Source: Flavobacterium sp. HSC-32F16 (GTDB lineage Bacteria; Bacteroidota; Bacteroidia; Flavobacteriales; Flavobacteriaceae). From it: 64,000 nucleotides of DNA. Every line of letters begins with the position of its first letter. The stretch's first letter is position 1. A model generated the notes under the pieces. It was not told the DNA's origin. It was given only the letters and a program-made list of their open reading frames with translations, and did not search any database. The position numbers were made by a program, and so were the translations under genes. The stretch spans positions 186,001 through 250,000 of the forward strand of contig NZ_JALKAC010000002.1 of NCBI RefSeq assembly GCF_024171645.1, given 5' to 3'. Positions 1 through 9,302 of the stretch are shown piece after piece.

Positions 1-2153
1 TTAATTGTTAAACGGTATTGTCCCGCGTCTTTAGCAGTAAAGTCTGGTCCAGTTCCAACCGGAAGCCATCTACATTCTGCTTTTTCGTTAGCACAATTTT
101 CATTTGATGGTGCTGTACAACTTGCTGTGTCTAATTTCTCCCAAACAATATTAGAACTGTCGTTAATTCCTGTTTGAAGTAATCGTGAAGCATTTGCACC
201 ACAAAGAATTATTTTAGGCAGTTTTTTACCATCATTCGGACAGGTTACAATTTGATCAGCATCCTTAAGTATAGGATTTTCTGCTGTTTCACCAAATCTT
301 ACAACAGTAAATTCCTCGAAGATAGATCTACAAGGTGCCGGAGCCAAATTATATACATAATAAACTCCAGGATCTTTAACTGTTAGAGTCTGTCCTCTTC
401 CTATCTCTTTTGTTCTTTCCTTATCGCTATACCATATATAAGTTGAATAACCTGCAGCTGCTGTAATAGTAGTAGTTTCGGTACACAAAGTACGTCTTCT
501 GTTATATTGACAGCCATCAACACCAACTAAAAAGTTAGTGGCTTTAGGTACCAGAATACAACCCGTGTTAGTATCAACACTTGGATCATCGGTAATTGTG
601 AAAGAAGTATTTTGAGTTCCTTTATAGGTAGCATAGGCCGAGTTATCAATACTGTTTGAACAAGCTTCATCAAGCATTGTACAATCAGGAATTACCTGAA
701 CCTTAAATTTTATTGTTTTCTCAGATAAACCAACCTTAACTAAATCATTTCTTACGTTAAAAACAATGTTTCTTGTAGCAGGATCCCAGCTCTTTACTGT
801 TACACCGTCTGGTAATGGCAATAAATCAGTTGGATAATTAAAAATAATATTTATTGGCATTTGATCACGAATAGTAAACGACGTAGCATCATCATTACCT
901 GTGTTTCTAAAACCAATTTCATAATTCAACTGCTGACCTAATGTTACACTTTGTCCACCAATATTATCTCCTTTTGCATTTCTTACAATTTTTGTAAGTA
1001 CAATTTTAGGCTCAATAATTTCTACAGCCAGTGCATTAAAAAACATATAATACGAATCTGACGAGGTACTGATTCTAAGCGTAGCATTTGTCTCGTTATT
1101 TTGTATTATATTATTTCCGTCATTTTTAATTTTTACGACCCCGGCATCATACCCTAATGTATTTGTACTAGAAGGTGTACGACCGGAAAGAATAACATCT
1201 CCATCTGATATCGAACTATTAAAAAAGTTTGGTACATCAGGCGTACCCGGGTTCCATCTTGAAGGAGGTGTACCTGGTGTAATTGGACGTACCAGTGAAG
1301 ATATGGCTTCCCAATTAGTTGATTTTCCTCCCTTAATTTCTAAACCATCACCTTCTAAGGCATTATCACCTTCTAAGGCACTAAATGCTAATTTTACGTT
1401 TACGTTTCCATCAGGGTTTGTTCTAAAACCTGAAATTGGAATGTCTAAAGGCGCATCACTATTTCTAATAATACTAAAACCATCAAAACTGGTAATATAT
1501 TTACTTGGAAGTTTAGGATCTTTATAAATTACATAAATAGTCCATCCCGCAGAGTTTCCTCCTGGACGAAATTCTCCCTCGGAACAAATCAAATCAGCTA
1601 CGGTATACACACCTTGCCCTGCGCTTTTTACTTCGGTTGTAATTTCTTTAAAGCAAGCATATGGTTTTGACGCATAGGCATTATTAACGCCAGATCCTCC
1701 TTCATCCCAAATTACATCTCCTGTAAGGGCTTTATAAGCACCTCCGGCAGATGTTTTTAATCTAATTTGATTGATCTTACTTCTATCAGTACCCTGATAG
1801 GTTCCTGACCAATACAAAGCGGCATAAACAATTTCAAAACAATCTCTACTCGCTTGTGGAATTGTTAATGTTGCCGAACTTGAATTGAAGCTGGTCTCAG
1901 TGTCAATGTCGATATATTTCATGTTGAAATTATCGTTCACTGTACTACTGCTGCCAGTTGAATTGTAAGGATCATTCGGACGTCTATTTCCGCTATCTCT
2001 ATTTAAGATATTGTTACCAATAACTAAAATATCACCTTTTAAACTGGTTGTATTTCGTGGTGCAAAGTTTTTTCTTAGCTGAGCGTAAGAAGAAATACTG
2101 AGCAACATGAATACAACTGCAATTAATGCTTTAAAAATAGTAGGTTTTTTCAT
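1..2153 (-). CDS. Large secreted DUF11/Ig-like surface protein, 3' part outside the window
   Basis: The frame is open on the minus strand from an ATG at 2153 to the left edge, about 717 codons, with no stop seen. Residues 1-25 form a signal peptide ending SSYAQ. An N-terminal beta-rich region follows, with YAALYWSG and a Cys-containing stretch. Around residues 380-500 there is a DUF11-like segment (LNYEIGFRNTGNDDA), then Ig-like modules with paired cysteines. Proteins of this build in Flavobacteriia are usually T9SS cargo with a C-terminal sorting domain, but that end is not visible. It lies 135 bp downstream of, and on the same strand as, the PorP/SprF-type gene, a pairing typical of SprB-like adhesins and their SprF partners (family knowledge). 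The exact role, adhesin or other surface filament, is inferred. Confidence 0.8.
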   Translation of the reverse strand, partial: MKKPTIFKALIAVVFMLLSISSYAQLRKNFAPRNTTSLKGDILVIGNNILNRDSGNRRPNDPYNSTGSSSTVNDNFNMKYIDIDTETSFNSSSATLTIPQASRDCFEIVYAALYWSGTYQGTDRSKINQIRLKTSAGGAYKALTGDVIWDEGGSGVNNAYASKPYACFKEITTEVKSAGQGVYTVADLICSEGEFRPGGNSAGWTIYVIYKDPKLPSKYITSFDGFSIIRNSDAPLDIPISGFRTNPDGNVNVKLAFSALEGDNALEGDGLEIKGGKSTNWEAISSLVRPITPGTPPSRWNPGTPDVPNFFNSSISDGDVILSGRTPSSTNTLGYDAGVVKIKNDGNNIIQNNETNATLRISTSSDSYYMFFNALAVEIIEPKIVLTKIVRNAKGDNIGGQSVTLGQQLNYEIGFRNTGNDDATSFTIRDQMPINIIFNYPTDLLPLPDGVTVKSWDPATRNIVFNVRNDLVKVGLSEKTIKFKVQVIPDCTMLDEACSNSIDNSAYATYKGTQNTSFTITDDPSVDTNTGCILVPKATNFLVGVDGCQYNRRRTLCTETTTITAAAGYSTYIWYSDKERTKEIGRGQTLTVKDPGVYYVYNLAPAPCRSIFEEFTVVRFGETAENPILKDADQIVTCPNDGKKLPKIILCGANASRLLQTGINDSSNIVWEKLDTASCTAPSNENCANEKAECRWLPVGTGPDFTAKDAGQYRLTI

Positions 2154-2240
2154 AGTCTTCACTTTTGTTTTTGGCTTTTCTTTTATTCTTTAAGGGGCAT
2201 TAAAAAATAAATTCAAGCATTCTGAAACATTTATTATAAC

Positions 2241-2265
2241 GTCCTTCTTAAAAATTAAGAAGGAC
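2241..2265 (-). terminator. Intergenic hairpin between giant SprF-type gene and the surface protein gene
   Basis: A perfect 11-bp stem (GTCCTTCTTAA) closes on a 3-nt loop in the 135-bp gap after the stop at 2289. No clear U-tract follows on the minus strand, so it may be a weak terminator, an attenuator or an RNA-stability hairpin between two genes of one operon. Confidence 0.4.
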
Positions 2266-2288
2266 CAGCTTTATTCTCAATAATTATA

Positions 2289-5200
2289 TTAATTCTCCAC
2301 TTTTACGATAGCCATTTTCCCGTTATATGGCTTAGATCCTTTTGCTTCAAGTGCTTTTGTAGCTTCTTGTAAACCGTCGAATTTCTCGTAATAGATATAA
2401 TACTTACTTGTTGTAATGTTATAGAAGAAATTAATATCTGTTAGTCCGGCTGCAACAGCTTTCGTTAAAAATTGATCTCTTTTTTCAACACTATTATGAA
2501 CTGCAAGAATCATGTAATAACCATTATCAGAGTTTTTAATATTCTTGATAATCTGCATATTTGACTGATCTTCTCCAAAATCAAAATCACTTGCTGTTAA
2601 TGGTGTACTGCTTAATTTTGTTGTTTCTTTAATACGTTTAAGAGCGGCAACGTCCTGCGCATATCTTCCCTCATCATTTTCATAAGCTGCACGTTTAATT
2701 CTACGTTTCTTCTCGATTTCAGTTTCCGTTTTAATACGCTCTAAATCGGCTAGTAATGCTGCACCTTCCTGCTCCATTTTCAATTGTGCTGCTTTTAATT
2801 GATTTATCTTTTCAAGATAAGCTTTGTTCAAAGCATCATTTTTATTTGGAACTTTTTTAAGCCTTTCATTATATAAATTCGTCAGCTTGGCAATCTCATC
2901 TTTTTGAATTCTGCTGGCATCTGCAAGCTGTGTTTTTAATGCTTCTAACTGACTATTTTCAGCGGCAACGCTCTTGAATGGTTTTGGCTCTCTATAGATT
3001 CCTTTTTCACTTAAATCATTCTCCTCTTTTAAGTCGTTCAAGTCTTTTTGTTTATTTGCTACAGTTGATTTAAACTGATCTAATAAATCATTTTGTGCTT
3101 TACTTGTACTTTCAATAGATAGAGTTAAACTTTCAATTGCTTTCGCTGTATCGTCTTTTGCAGCTGCAGCTCTTGCTGCCGCTTCAGCATCAGCTTTCGC
3201 TTTTTCTGCTGCTAATCTTGCCTGACGTTCTTCTTCTTCTCTTAATTGTCTTGTTTCTTCGTCAGCTCTCAATTTTTCTGTCGCTTCAGCATCAGCTTTT
3301 GCTTTCGCGTCTGCTAATAATTTAGCTTGTAAAGCCTCCATATCCGCTTTCGCTTTGGCATCTGCAGCTAATTTCGCCTGAAGTGCTTCTGCATCGGCTT
3401 TGGCTTTAGCATCAGCAGCTTGTTTTATCTGCAATGCTTCTGCATCAGCTTTCGCTTTAGCATCTGCCGCTAATTTTGCTTGAAGTGCTTCGGCATCGGC
3501 TTTCGCTTTAGCATCTGCCGCTAATTTTGCCTGACGAGCCTCTTCATCTGCTTTTGCTTTTGCTTCAGCAGCTTGTTTAACTTGTAATGCTTCTGCGTCA
3601 GCTTTGGCTTTGGCATCTGCGGCTAATTTAGCTTGAAGTGCTTCGGCATCTGCTTTGGCTTTGGCTTCAGCTGCTTGTTTAACTTGTAATGCTTCTGCGT
3701 CAGCTTTGGCTTTAGCATCTGCGGCTAATTTAGCTTGAAGTGCTTCTGCATCTGCTTTGGCTTTGGAATCAGCTGCTTGTTTAACTTGTAATGCTTCTGC
3801 GTCAGCTTTGGCTTTGGCATCAGCAGCTAATTTAGCTTGAAGTGCTTCGGCATCTGCTTTGGCTTTGGCTTCAGCTGCTTGTTTAACTTGTAATGCTTCT
3901 GCGTCTGCCTTCGCTTTTGCATCTGCCGCTAATTTAGCTTGAAGTGCTTCTGCATCTGCTTTGGCTTTGGCTTCAGCTGCTTGTTTAACTTGTAATGCTT
4001 CTGCGTCAGCTTTGGCTTTAGCATCAGCAGCTAATTTAGCTTGAAGTGCTTCGGCATCGGCTTTTGCTTTCGCATCTGCTGCAAGTTTGGCCTGACGCGC
4101 CTCTTCATCGGCTTTCGCTTTTGCTTCAGCTGCTTGTTTAACCTGAAGTGCTTGTGCATCTGCCTTCGCTTTTGCATCTGCCGCTAATTTTGCTTGAAGT
4201 GCTTCTGCATCAGCTTTAGCTTTGGCATCTGCTTCTAATTTAGCTTGACGTGCTTCTTCAGCTTCTCTTAATTGTTTTGCTTCAGCATCGGCTTTCGCTT
4301 TAGCCGTAGCCTCGGCGTCAGCTTTAACTCTCGCATCTGCAATTAATTTTGCCTGAAGTGCTTCCATATCAGCTTTCGCTTTTGCATCTGCTGCAAGTCT
4401 TGCTTGTTCAGCTTCAGCATCGGCTTTTGCCTTGGCATCTGCTGCAAGTTTGGCTTGACGAGCTTCTTCTGCAGCTTTAACTTTTGCTTCCTCAGCTTGT
4501 TTTATTTTTAATGCTTCTGCATCCGCTTTCGCTTTAGCATCAGCCGCTAATTTTGCTTGAAGTGCTTCGGCATCTGCTTTTGCTTTAGCATCTGCTGCAA
4601 GTTTAGCTTGACGAGCTTCTTCTGCAGCTTTAACTTTTGCTTCCTCAGCTTGTTTTATTTTTAATGCTTCTGCATCCGCTTTAGCTTTGGCATCAGCAGC
4701 TAATTGTGCTTGAAGCGCTTCAGCGTCGGCTTTTGCTTTAGCATCTGCTGCAAGTTTGGCTTGACGAGCTTCTTCTGCAGCTTTAACTTTTGCTTCCTCA
4801 GCTTGTTTTATTTTTAATGCTTCTGCATCCGCTTTAGCTTTGGCATCAGCAGCTAATTTTACTTTTAATGCTTCTGCATCGGCTTTTGCTTTGGCTTCGG
4901 CTGCTAACTTAGCCTGAAGTGCTTCTTCCTCTGCTTTTAGTTTTGCCTCAGCTGCTTGTTTAACTTTAAGAGCTTCTGCATCCGCTTTTGCTTTGGCATC
5001 AGCAGCTAATTTTGCTTGTAAAGCTTCGGCATCGGCTTTAGCTTTAGCTTCTGCGTCTAATTTAGCTTGGGCTTCTGCTGCAGCTTTTGCTTTAGCTTCT
5101 TCCGCTTGTTTTATCTTTAATGCTTCTGCATCGGCTTTTGCTTTGGCTTCGGCAGCAATAATTGCTTGTCTTGCTTCTGCATCAGCTTTAGTTTTGGCAT

Positions 5201-7361
5201 CGGCCGCTAGTTTTTCTTTAAGAGCAGCCTCTTCAGCAGCTTTTGCTTTCGCATCGGCAGCAATTTTTGCTCTGTTAGCAGCATCGATCGAAGCTTTTGT
5301 TTTTACTTCAGATGCGGCTTTAGCTTTCGCATCAGCAGCTAATCTAGCTTGTAATGCATCTGAGTCTGCTTTTGCTTTGGCATCAGCAGCTAATATTGAT
5401 TCCATATCTGCTGCTTCAGCTTTTGCTTTTGCATCGGCTTTACGTTTTGCTTCAGCTGCATCGGCTTTTGCTTTTGCATCGGCCACTAATTTTGCTCTTG
5501 CGGCTTCGGCATCAGCTCTGGTTTTTTCTGCTGCAGCTAAACGGGCTTGTCTTGCTGCTTCAGCATCTGCTCTGGTTTTTTCAGCAGCTGCAAGTCTTGC
5601 TTTAGTTGCTGCTTCTGCATCAGCTTTTGCTTTTTCAGCAGCTAATTGTGCCTGTGTTCTTTGTTGAACTGAAGTCGTTGTAACTGCTTTAGCTTTTGCA
5701 GCATCTGCATCGGCTTTAGTTTTTGCATCGGCTTCTAATTTTAATCTTCTCGCTTCGGCATCAGCTTTTACTTTATCAGCAGCTAATTGTGCTGGTGTTT
5801 GCTGTGGCGCTGGAGCTGGTGTTGCTGCAACTGCTTTGGCTTTGGCTTCAGTTTCTGCATCGGCTTTCGCTTTAGCATCAGCTGCTAATTTTAATCTTCT
5901 TGCTTCGGCATCAGCCTTAGCTTTATCTGCTGCCAATTGTGCTTGTGTTTTTTGTGCTGCAGGAGCTGGCGTTGTTGCCGCTGCTTTAGCTTTTGCAGCT
6001 GCCGCTGCATCTGCTTTGGCTTTATTATCTGCTGCTAATTTTAATCTTCTTGCTTCGGCATCAGCCTTAGCTTTATCTGCTGCTAATTGTGCTTTTTCTT
6101 TTTGTTCTGCAACTGTATTAGCACGTGCTGCTGCTGCTGCATCGGCTTTTGCTTTCGCATCAGCGGCTAATTTTATTTTAAGAGCTTCGGCATCTGCTTT
6201 AGCTTTATTGTCTGCTTCTAATTTTGCTTTTGCTGCAGCTTCAGCATCGGCTTTTGCTTTTTCTGCTGCGGCAAGTCTTATCTGTTTTGCTTCGGCATCA
6301 GCTTGTGCTTTAGCTTCTGCAGCAAGTCTGTTCTTTTCAGCTATATCAGTTCTATTAACCTGTGTTGCTGCTGTTTTTTTAGCCATTACCGGTTTTGGTT
6401 TAGAAGGATCAATTAGTGAACCTTCATCATCATCTCCGTAATAGTAATTTCTGTTTTTAAATCTGTAAGCAATTGCAAATTCATGAGAACCTCCCATATT
6501 GGTAAAATTGCCCATTCCTCTTTCATAATTGTATTCTATAGCAATACTAGGAGAGATATTAATTCCTAAACCTGCTGAAACTCCGTATAGAGTATTATAA
6601 CCAGCCTGCGCCCACACTCCTTGTTTAAGAGCTAACATTGCAAGACCTGAAATAACTGTTTTGTCTTTTTTTAATTCTGTTCTAATAATTCCAGAGAACT
6701 TACTTCTGTCAAAAAAACCATATGTATCGATATAACCCGTATACATGGCGTGTAATTGAATTGCTTTTTCTGGATCTTCTTTTACAATTCCTGAACCGAA
6801 ATTGTAAAGAATTAAATTGTTAACCGATAATCCAAAATCTAAAAAATCAGTTCCATAATTAATACCCGGATTAACTGTAAGCAAGGTATATGATGGATAA
6901 TCTCCATTTAAAATAGCTGCGTCATCTGTTATAATTTTTCCTTTGTCTAAACCACTTTGGTAAGCTCCTACGTTTAAACCAAAAGTCAAATTACTGTCTT
7001 CTTGTAAAACGATGTTGTGAGCAAAATTGACAACACCGCCAAAAACAGTCATTAAACCATAGTTTTGTTGAAATAAACCAACCGCAAATGCTTCATTTTC
7101 TCTAAATCGGCCTGAATAATTTGCTAAATAAGTCTGTGGTGCATTTTCAAACTGTACCCATTGTCTTTTATTATAAAAACTAGCATAAGGGTTTGACTCG
7201 CGAACAAAACTAAAAGTTGGGTTAATTAAATATCTATTAAACTTTAATGAATTTCTAATAGGTAATGAAAACGAAACAACTCCATCCTCATTTTTTTCCT
7301 GAGAATAGAGCAAACATGAAAAACCGCAAAATAAAGTTATGAATAGTAAAATTTTCTTCAT
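2289..7361 (-). CDS. Giant PorP/SprF-family outer-membrane protein with Ala/Lys/Asp repeat stalk and SPOR-like C-terminus
   Basis: This 1,690-residue protein has a signal peptide (1-21, ending LLYSQ) and then a PorP/SprF-type beta-barrel at about 25-305; RQWVQFENAPQTYLANYSGR is typical of its start. Residues about 340-1400 are a low-complexity helix built of near-identical 17-residue units such as LAADAKAKADAEALQAK (51 bp in DNA), TolA-like in composition. A coiled-coil segment follows (1410-1590), then an 80-residue SPOR-like end (NGYYMILAVHNSV to the C-terminus). Ordinary PorP/SprF proteins are about 300-350 residues, so the stalk and tail are additions. The family assists T9SS delivery or attachment of adhesins. 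Here the stalk could span the periplasm and the tail could bind peptidoglycan, by analogy with OmpA-like fusions (inference). Its ATG overlaps the stop of the upstream gene (TAATG). Confidence 0.85.
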   Translation of the reverse strand: MKKILLFITLFCGFSCLLYSQEKNEDGVVSFSLPIRNSLKFNRYLINPTFSFVRESNPYASFYNKRQWVQFENAPQTYLANYSGRFRENEAFAVGLFQQNYGLMTVFGGVVNFAHNIVLQEDSNLTFGLNVGAYQSGLDKGKIITDDAAILNGDYPSYTLLTVNPGINYGTDFLDFGLSVNNLILYNFGSGIVKEDPEKAIQLHAMYTGYIDTYGFFDRSKFSGIIRTELKKDKTVISGLAMLALKQGVWAQAGYNTLYGVSAGLGINISPSIAIEYNYERGMGNFTNMGGSHEFAIAYRFKNRNYYYGDDDEGSLIDPSKPKPVMAKKTAATQVNRTDIAEKNRLAAEAKAQADAEAKQIRLAAAEKAKADAEAAAKAKLEADNKAKADAEALKIKLAADAKAKADAAAAARANTVAEQKEKAQLAADKAKADAEARRLKLAADNKAKADAAAAAKAKAAATTPAPAAQKTQAQLAADKAKADAEARRLKLAADAKAKADAETEAKAKAVAATPAPAPQQTPAQLAADKVKADAEARRLKLEADAKTKADADAAKAKAVTTTSVQQRTQAQLAAEKAKADAEAATKARLAAAEKTRADAEAARQARLAAAEKTRADAEAARAKLVADAKAKADAAEAKRKADAKAKAEAADMESILAADAKAKADSDALQARLAADAKAKAASEVKTKASIDAANRAKIAADAKAKAAEEAALKEKLAADAKTKADAEARQAIIAAEAKAKADAEALKIKQAEEAKAKAAAEAQAKLDAEAKAKADAEALQAKLAADAKAKADAEALKVKQAAEAKLKAEEEALQAKLAAEAKAKADAEALKVKLAADAKAKADAEALKIKQAEEAKVKAAEEARQAKLAADAKAKADAEALQAQLAADAKAKADAEALKIKQAEEAKVKAAEEARQAKLAADAKAKADAEALQAKLAADAKAKADAEALKIKQAEEAKVKAAEEARQAKLAADAKAKADAEAEQARLAADAKAKADMEALQAKLIADARVKADAEATAKAKADAEAKQLREAEEARQAKLEADAKAKADAEALQAKLAADAKAKADAQALQVKQAAEAKAKADEEARQAKLAADAKAKADAEALQAKLAADAKAKADAEALQVKQAAEAKAKADAEALQAKLAADAKAKADAEALQVKQAAEAKAKADAEALQAKLAADAKAKADAEALQVKQAADSKAKADAEALQAKLAADAKAKADAEALQVKQAAEAKAKADAEALQAKLAADAKAKADAEALQVKQAAEAKAKADEEARQAKLAADAKAKADAEALQAKLAADAKAKADAEALQIKQAADAKAKADAEALQAKLAADAKAKADMEALQAKLLADAKAKADAEATEKLRADEETRQLREEEERQARLAAEKAKADAEAAARAAAAKDDTAKAIESLTLSIESTSKAQNDLLDQFKSTVANKQKDLNDLKEENDLSEKGIYREPKPFKSVAAENSQLEALKTQLADASRIQKDEIAKLTNLYNERLKKVPNKNDALNKAYLEKINQLKAAQLKMEQEGAALLADLERIKTETEIEKKRRIKRAAYENDEGRYAQDVAALKRIKETTKLSSTPLTASDFDFGEDQSNMQIIKNIKNSDNGYYMILAVHNSVEKRDQFLTKAVAAGLTDINFFYNITTSKYYIYYEKFDGLQEATKALEAKGSKPYNGKMAIVKVEN
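3190..6350 (-). repeat. 51-bp coding tandem repeats (17-residue Ala/Lys/Asp units)
   Basis: About 3.1 kb inside the SprF-type gene consist of alternating units of the types LAADAKAKADAEALQAK and QAAEAKAKADAEALQVK. Units in the 3' half of the gene (3350-4250) are closest to identical, while those nearer the barrel are more diverged and are interrupted by short Pro/Thr/Gln spacers (5640-5960). Near-identity at DNA level makes copy-number change by recombination likely and makes assembly collapse possible. Confidence 0.9.
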
Positions 7362-8800
7362 TATTTAATCACAGTTATTGATCCTTTTTTTTCACCTGTG
7401 TCGGATTTAATGACATAGTAATATACTGGATTTACATTTTTAAAATCTATTGCTGTTTGAGGCCAGTCGCCTTGATAGTTAACAACATCAAGAACCTTAT
7501 CTCCGTTTGAACTGAGAATTATTACATTGGTGTCTGCGTTTTTATATTCATCCGGTATATTCCAATAAGGATTTAAACCGCTTAACTTTATAATATTTTG
7601 AATAACAGTTGAGGGCTTTGCTGGTCCTGTAACTCTAAATTCAAACTCTCTGGATGATACACATCCTGATGCCTGAGAAATTGTTACTTTATAATTACCT
7701 GGCACGGCTATCAAATACGAATTTGTATTGGCACCAGAAATTGCATTTCCGTTTAAAAACCATTCAAAAGTTGGGGTTGAAGCATCTGTAGTAACAGAAA
7801 CATTTAAAGTTTCACCTTCGCCAATAGAAGTTGTTTCTGCAACATCTATACTAGCATCAAAACCATTGCTGCTTAAATTAATACTTCCCGTAGCTTTACA
7901 TCCTCCAAAGTCAACTTCTACAGTATATACTCCAGATTCATTTGTAGAATAAGTACGATTAACTGCGCCTGCTATAATTGTTCCGTCTTTTTTCCAAACA
8001 TAACTATTACCAGAAGTTGCAGTTAAAACTGTTCCTGCACCATCAGAGCAAAAAGGGTTTCCTAAACTAGAGGTAATGGTAACGGCAGATCCAGAACTTG
8101 AAGAAATAACGTTAACACGATTTGAACTAAAATTCACATCCGAGCATTGCCCGTAATCAATCTCTGCATAGTATTTACCTGTAGAGTTTACAATAACAGA
8201 GCTGGCACTTTGTCCAGGTATAAGAACATCGTCTTTATACCATTTGTATTTAATCTTCGCAAAGTTTACCGGCGATGATCCTGGTATGGTTGGAGTATCG
8301 TTGTTAACAGAAAGGGTTAAGCTGCCGCCAGAACAAATCATAGCGTTATCGCTTTTGTTGTTTATGAAAAAAGAGGTTTCATAATCTTTATAATAAGCTG
8401 GAAAAGAAACATTTCCTAAAGAGTTTCTAAATCTTGAACTTGTAACTCCTGTAGAACTTTTTACTCTTAATCCATAAGAATCAGAGCCTGTTAAGTTTGT
8501 GGGTACTGCGTATTTAATTGTTTTTTGAGTTGCCGTAACATCAATAGTAAGAAGCAGAGTGGTTGCTATTGGATTATCGTTAGTATCCAAAAGTTCTACT
8601 ACGAAAGTTGTTCCGGCAGGAAAATCTATATAACTAAATGTGGCATTGAATTCATTGAAAGATCCTCCGGCGCAAAGTTTCTCTAGTCCATCAAAAGTTT
8701 GTGTCACAATTGTTTGTGCATTAACATTTGATTCGAAAGCAAACAATGCGCCGAAGAAAATTATCCATTTAGTAAAAAATAGAGTAGTTTTTTGAATCAT
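7361..8800 (-). CDS. Ig-like secreted protein with gliding-associated (CHU_C-like) C-terminal domain
   Basis: The 479-residue protein carries an N-terminal signal peptide (about 1-29, ending NVNAQ). Three or four Ig/PKD-like modules with paired cysteines follow (about 140-390; YKWYKDDVLIPGQSA, YVWKKDGTIIAGA and FEWFLNGNAISGA are classic Ig-like WYK/WFL turns). The last 80 residues (ISKLSG-like start, NPYWNIPDEYKN, YYYVIKSDTGEKKGSITVIK) resemble the CHU_C type B T9SS sorting domain. It is probably exported through T9SS and cell-surface attached or released. Its stop overlaps the SprF-type start, and its start overlaps the stop of the small gene upstream (ATGA), so the three genes are translationally coupled. 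Confidence 0.8.
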   Translation of the reverse strand: MIQKTTLFFTKWIIFFGALFAFESNVNAQTIVTQTFDGLEKLCAGGSFNEFNATFSYIDFPAGTTFVVELLDTNDNPIATTLLLTIDVTATQKTIKYAVPTNLTGSDSYGLRVKSSTGVTSSRFRNSLGNVSFPAYYKDYETSFFINNKSDNAMICSGGSLTLSVNNDTPTIPGSSPVNFAKIKYKWYKDDVLIPGQSASSVIVNSTGKYYAEIDYGQCSDVNFSSNRVNVISSSSGSAVTITSSLGNPFCSDGAGTVLTATSGNSYVWKKDGTIIAGAVNRTYSTNESGVYTVEVDFGGCKATGSINLSSNGFDASIDVAETTSIGEGETLNVSVTTDASTPTFEWFLNGNAISGANTNSYLIAVPGNYKVTISQASGCVSSREFEFRVTGPAKPSTVIQNIIKLSGLNPYWNIPDEYKNADTNVIILSSNGDKVLDVVNYQGDWPQTAIDFKNVNPVYYYVIKSDTGEKKGSITVIK

Positions 8801-9204
8801 ATAGTACGTGTTCTTGCTAAGTCTATACGTTCAAAAAACAAGATATCAATGAATGTTTCAGAAAAGTCATATTTATAGTTCTCAATAATATCTTTTGCAA
8901 GAATTGAGGTAGCACTTATAAATGAATTTTCATTACAATCTGAGAACTGATTATTCTTTTCAGTTGCGATAGTAAGGTTGTCCTTGGGGGTGGACAACCC
9001 TACTATAAACTGATTGGAATTATCTATTTTGCTATTACAAGTAACAGCTGATTCATTGTTTTGATTTAACTCGATTACCGTCGCTAGTTTACAGTCAGAA
9101 CCAACAGAAGCTGTAGGTTTTTCTGTTGAACTTTGCGCATACAGGCTTAAAATAGGAGAAACCAAAAAGAATATATATAAATATTTTTTTGTAGATAGAG
9201 CCAT
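8797..9204 (-). CDS. Small secreted protein of unknown function, first gene of SprF-type operon
   Basis: I do not recognise this family. The ATG at 9204 is preferred over one at 9234 because it places a signal peptide (MALSTKKYLYIFFLVSPILS, cleavage near LYAQ) at the N-terminus. The mature part is about 110 residues, acidic and Asn-rich, with three cysteines (DCKLATV, VTCNSK, DCNENS). The gene overlaps the Ig-like gene by 4 bp (ATGA) and so belongs to the same operon as the Ig-like and PorP/SprF-type genes. A role in processing or anchoring of those products is conceivable but only inferred from position. Confidence 0.6.
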   Translation of the reverse strand: MALSTKKYLYIFFLVSPILSLYAQSSTEKPTASVGSDCKLATVIELNQNNESAVTCNSKIDNSNQFIVGLSTPKDNLTIATEKNNQFSDCNENSFISATSILAKDIIENYKYDFSETFIDILFFERIDLARTRTI

Positions 9205-9302
9205 TATGTTTTGATCTTTATTTGGTCCGTACAAGACGATACATAAATTGTGTCTGGGGACTTTATTAATAAAATTTACGCGAAATAAAAATCGAAATTT
9301 AT

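Noticed and set aside
3137..6441. Long open frames on the plus strand opposite the SprF-type repeats
   Set aside because: They are by-products of the Ala/Lys/Asp codon pattern on the minus strand; their products are low-complexity Ala/Ser/Phe or Leu strings with no start context.
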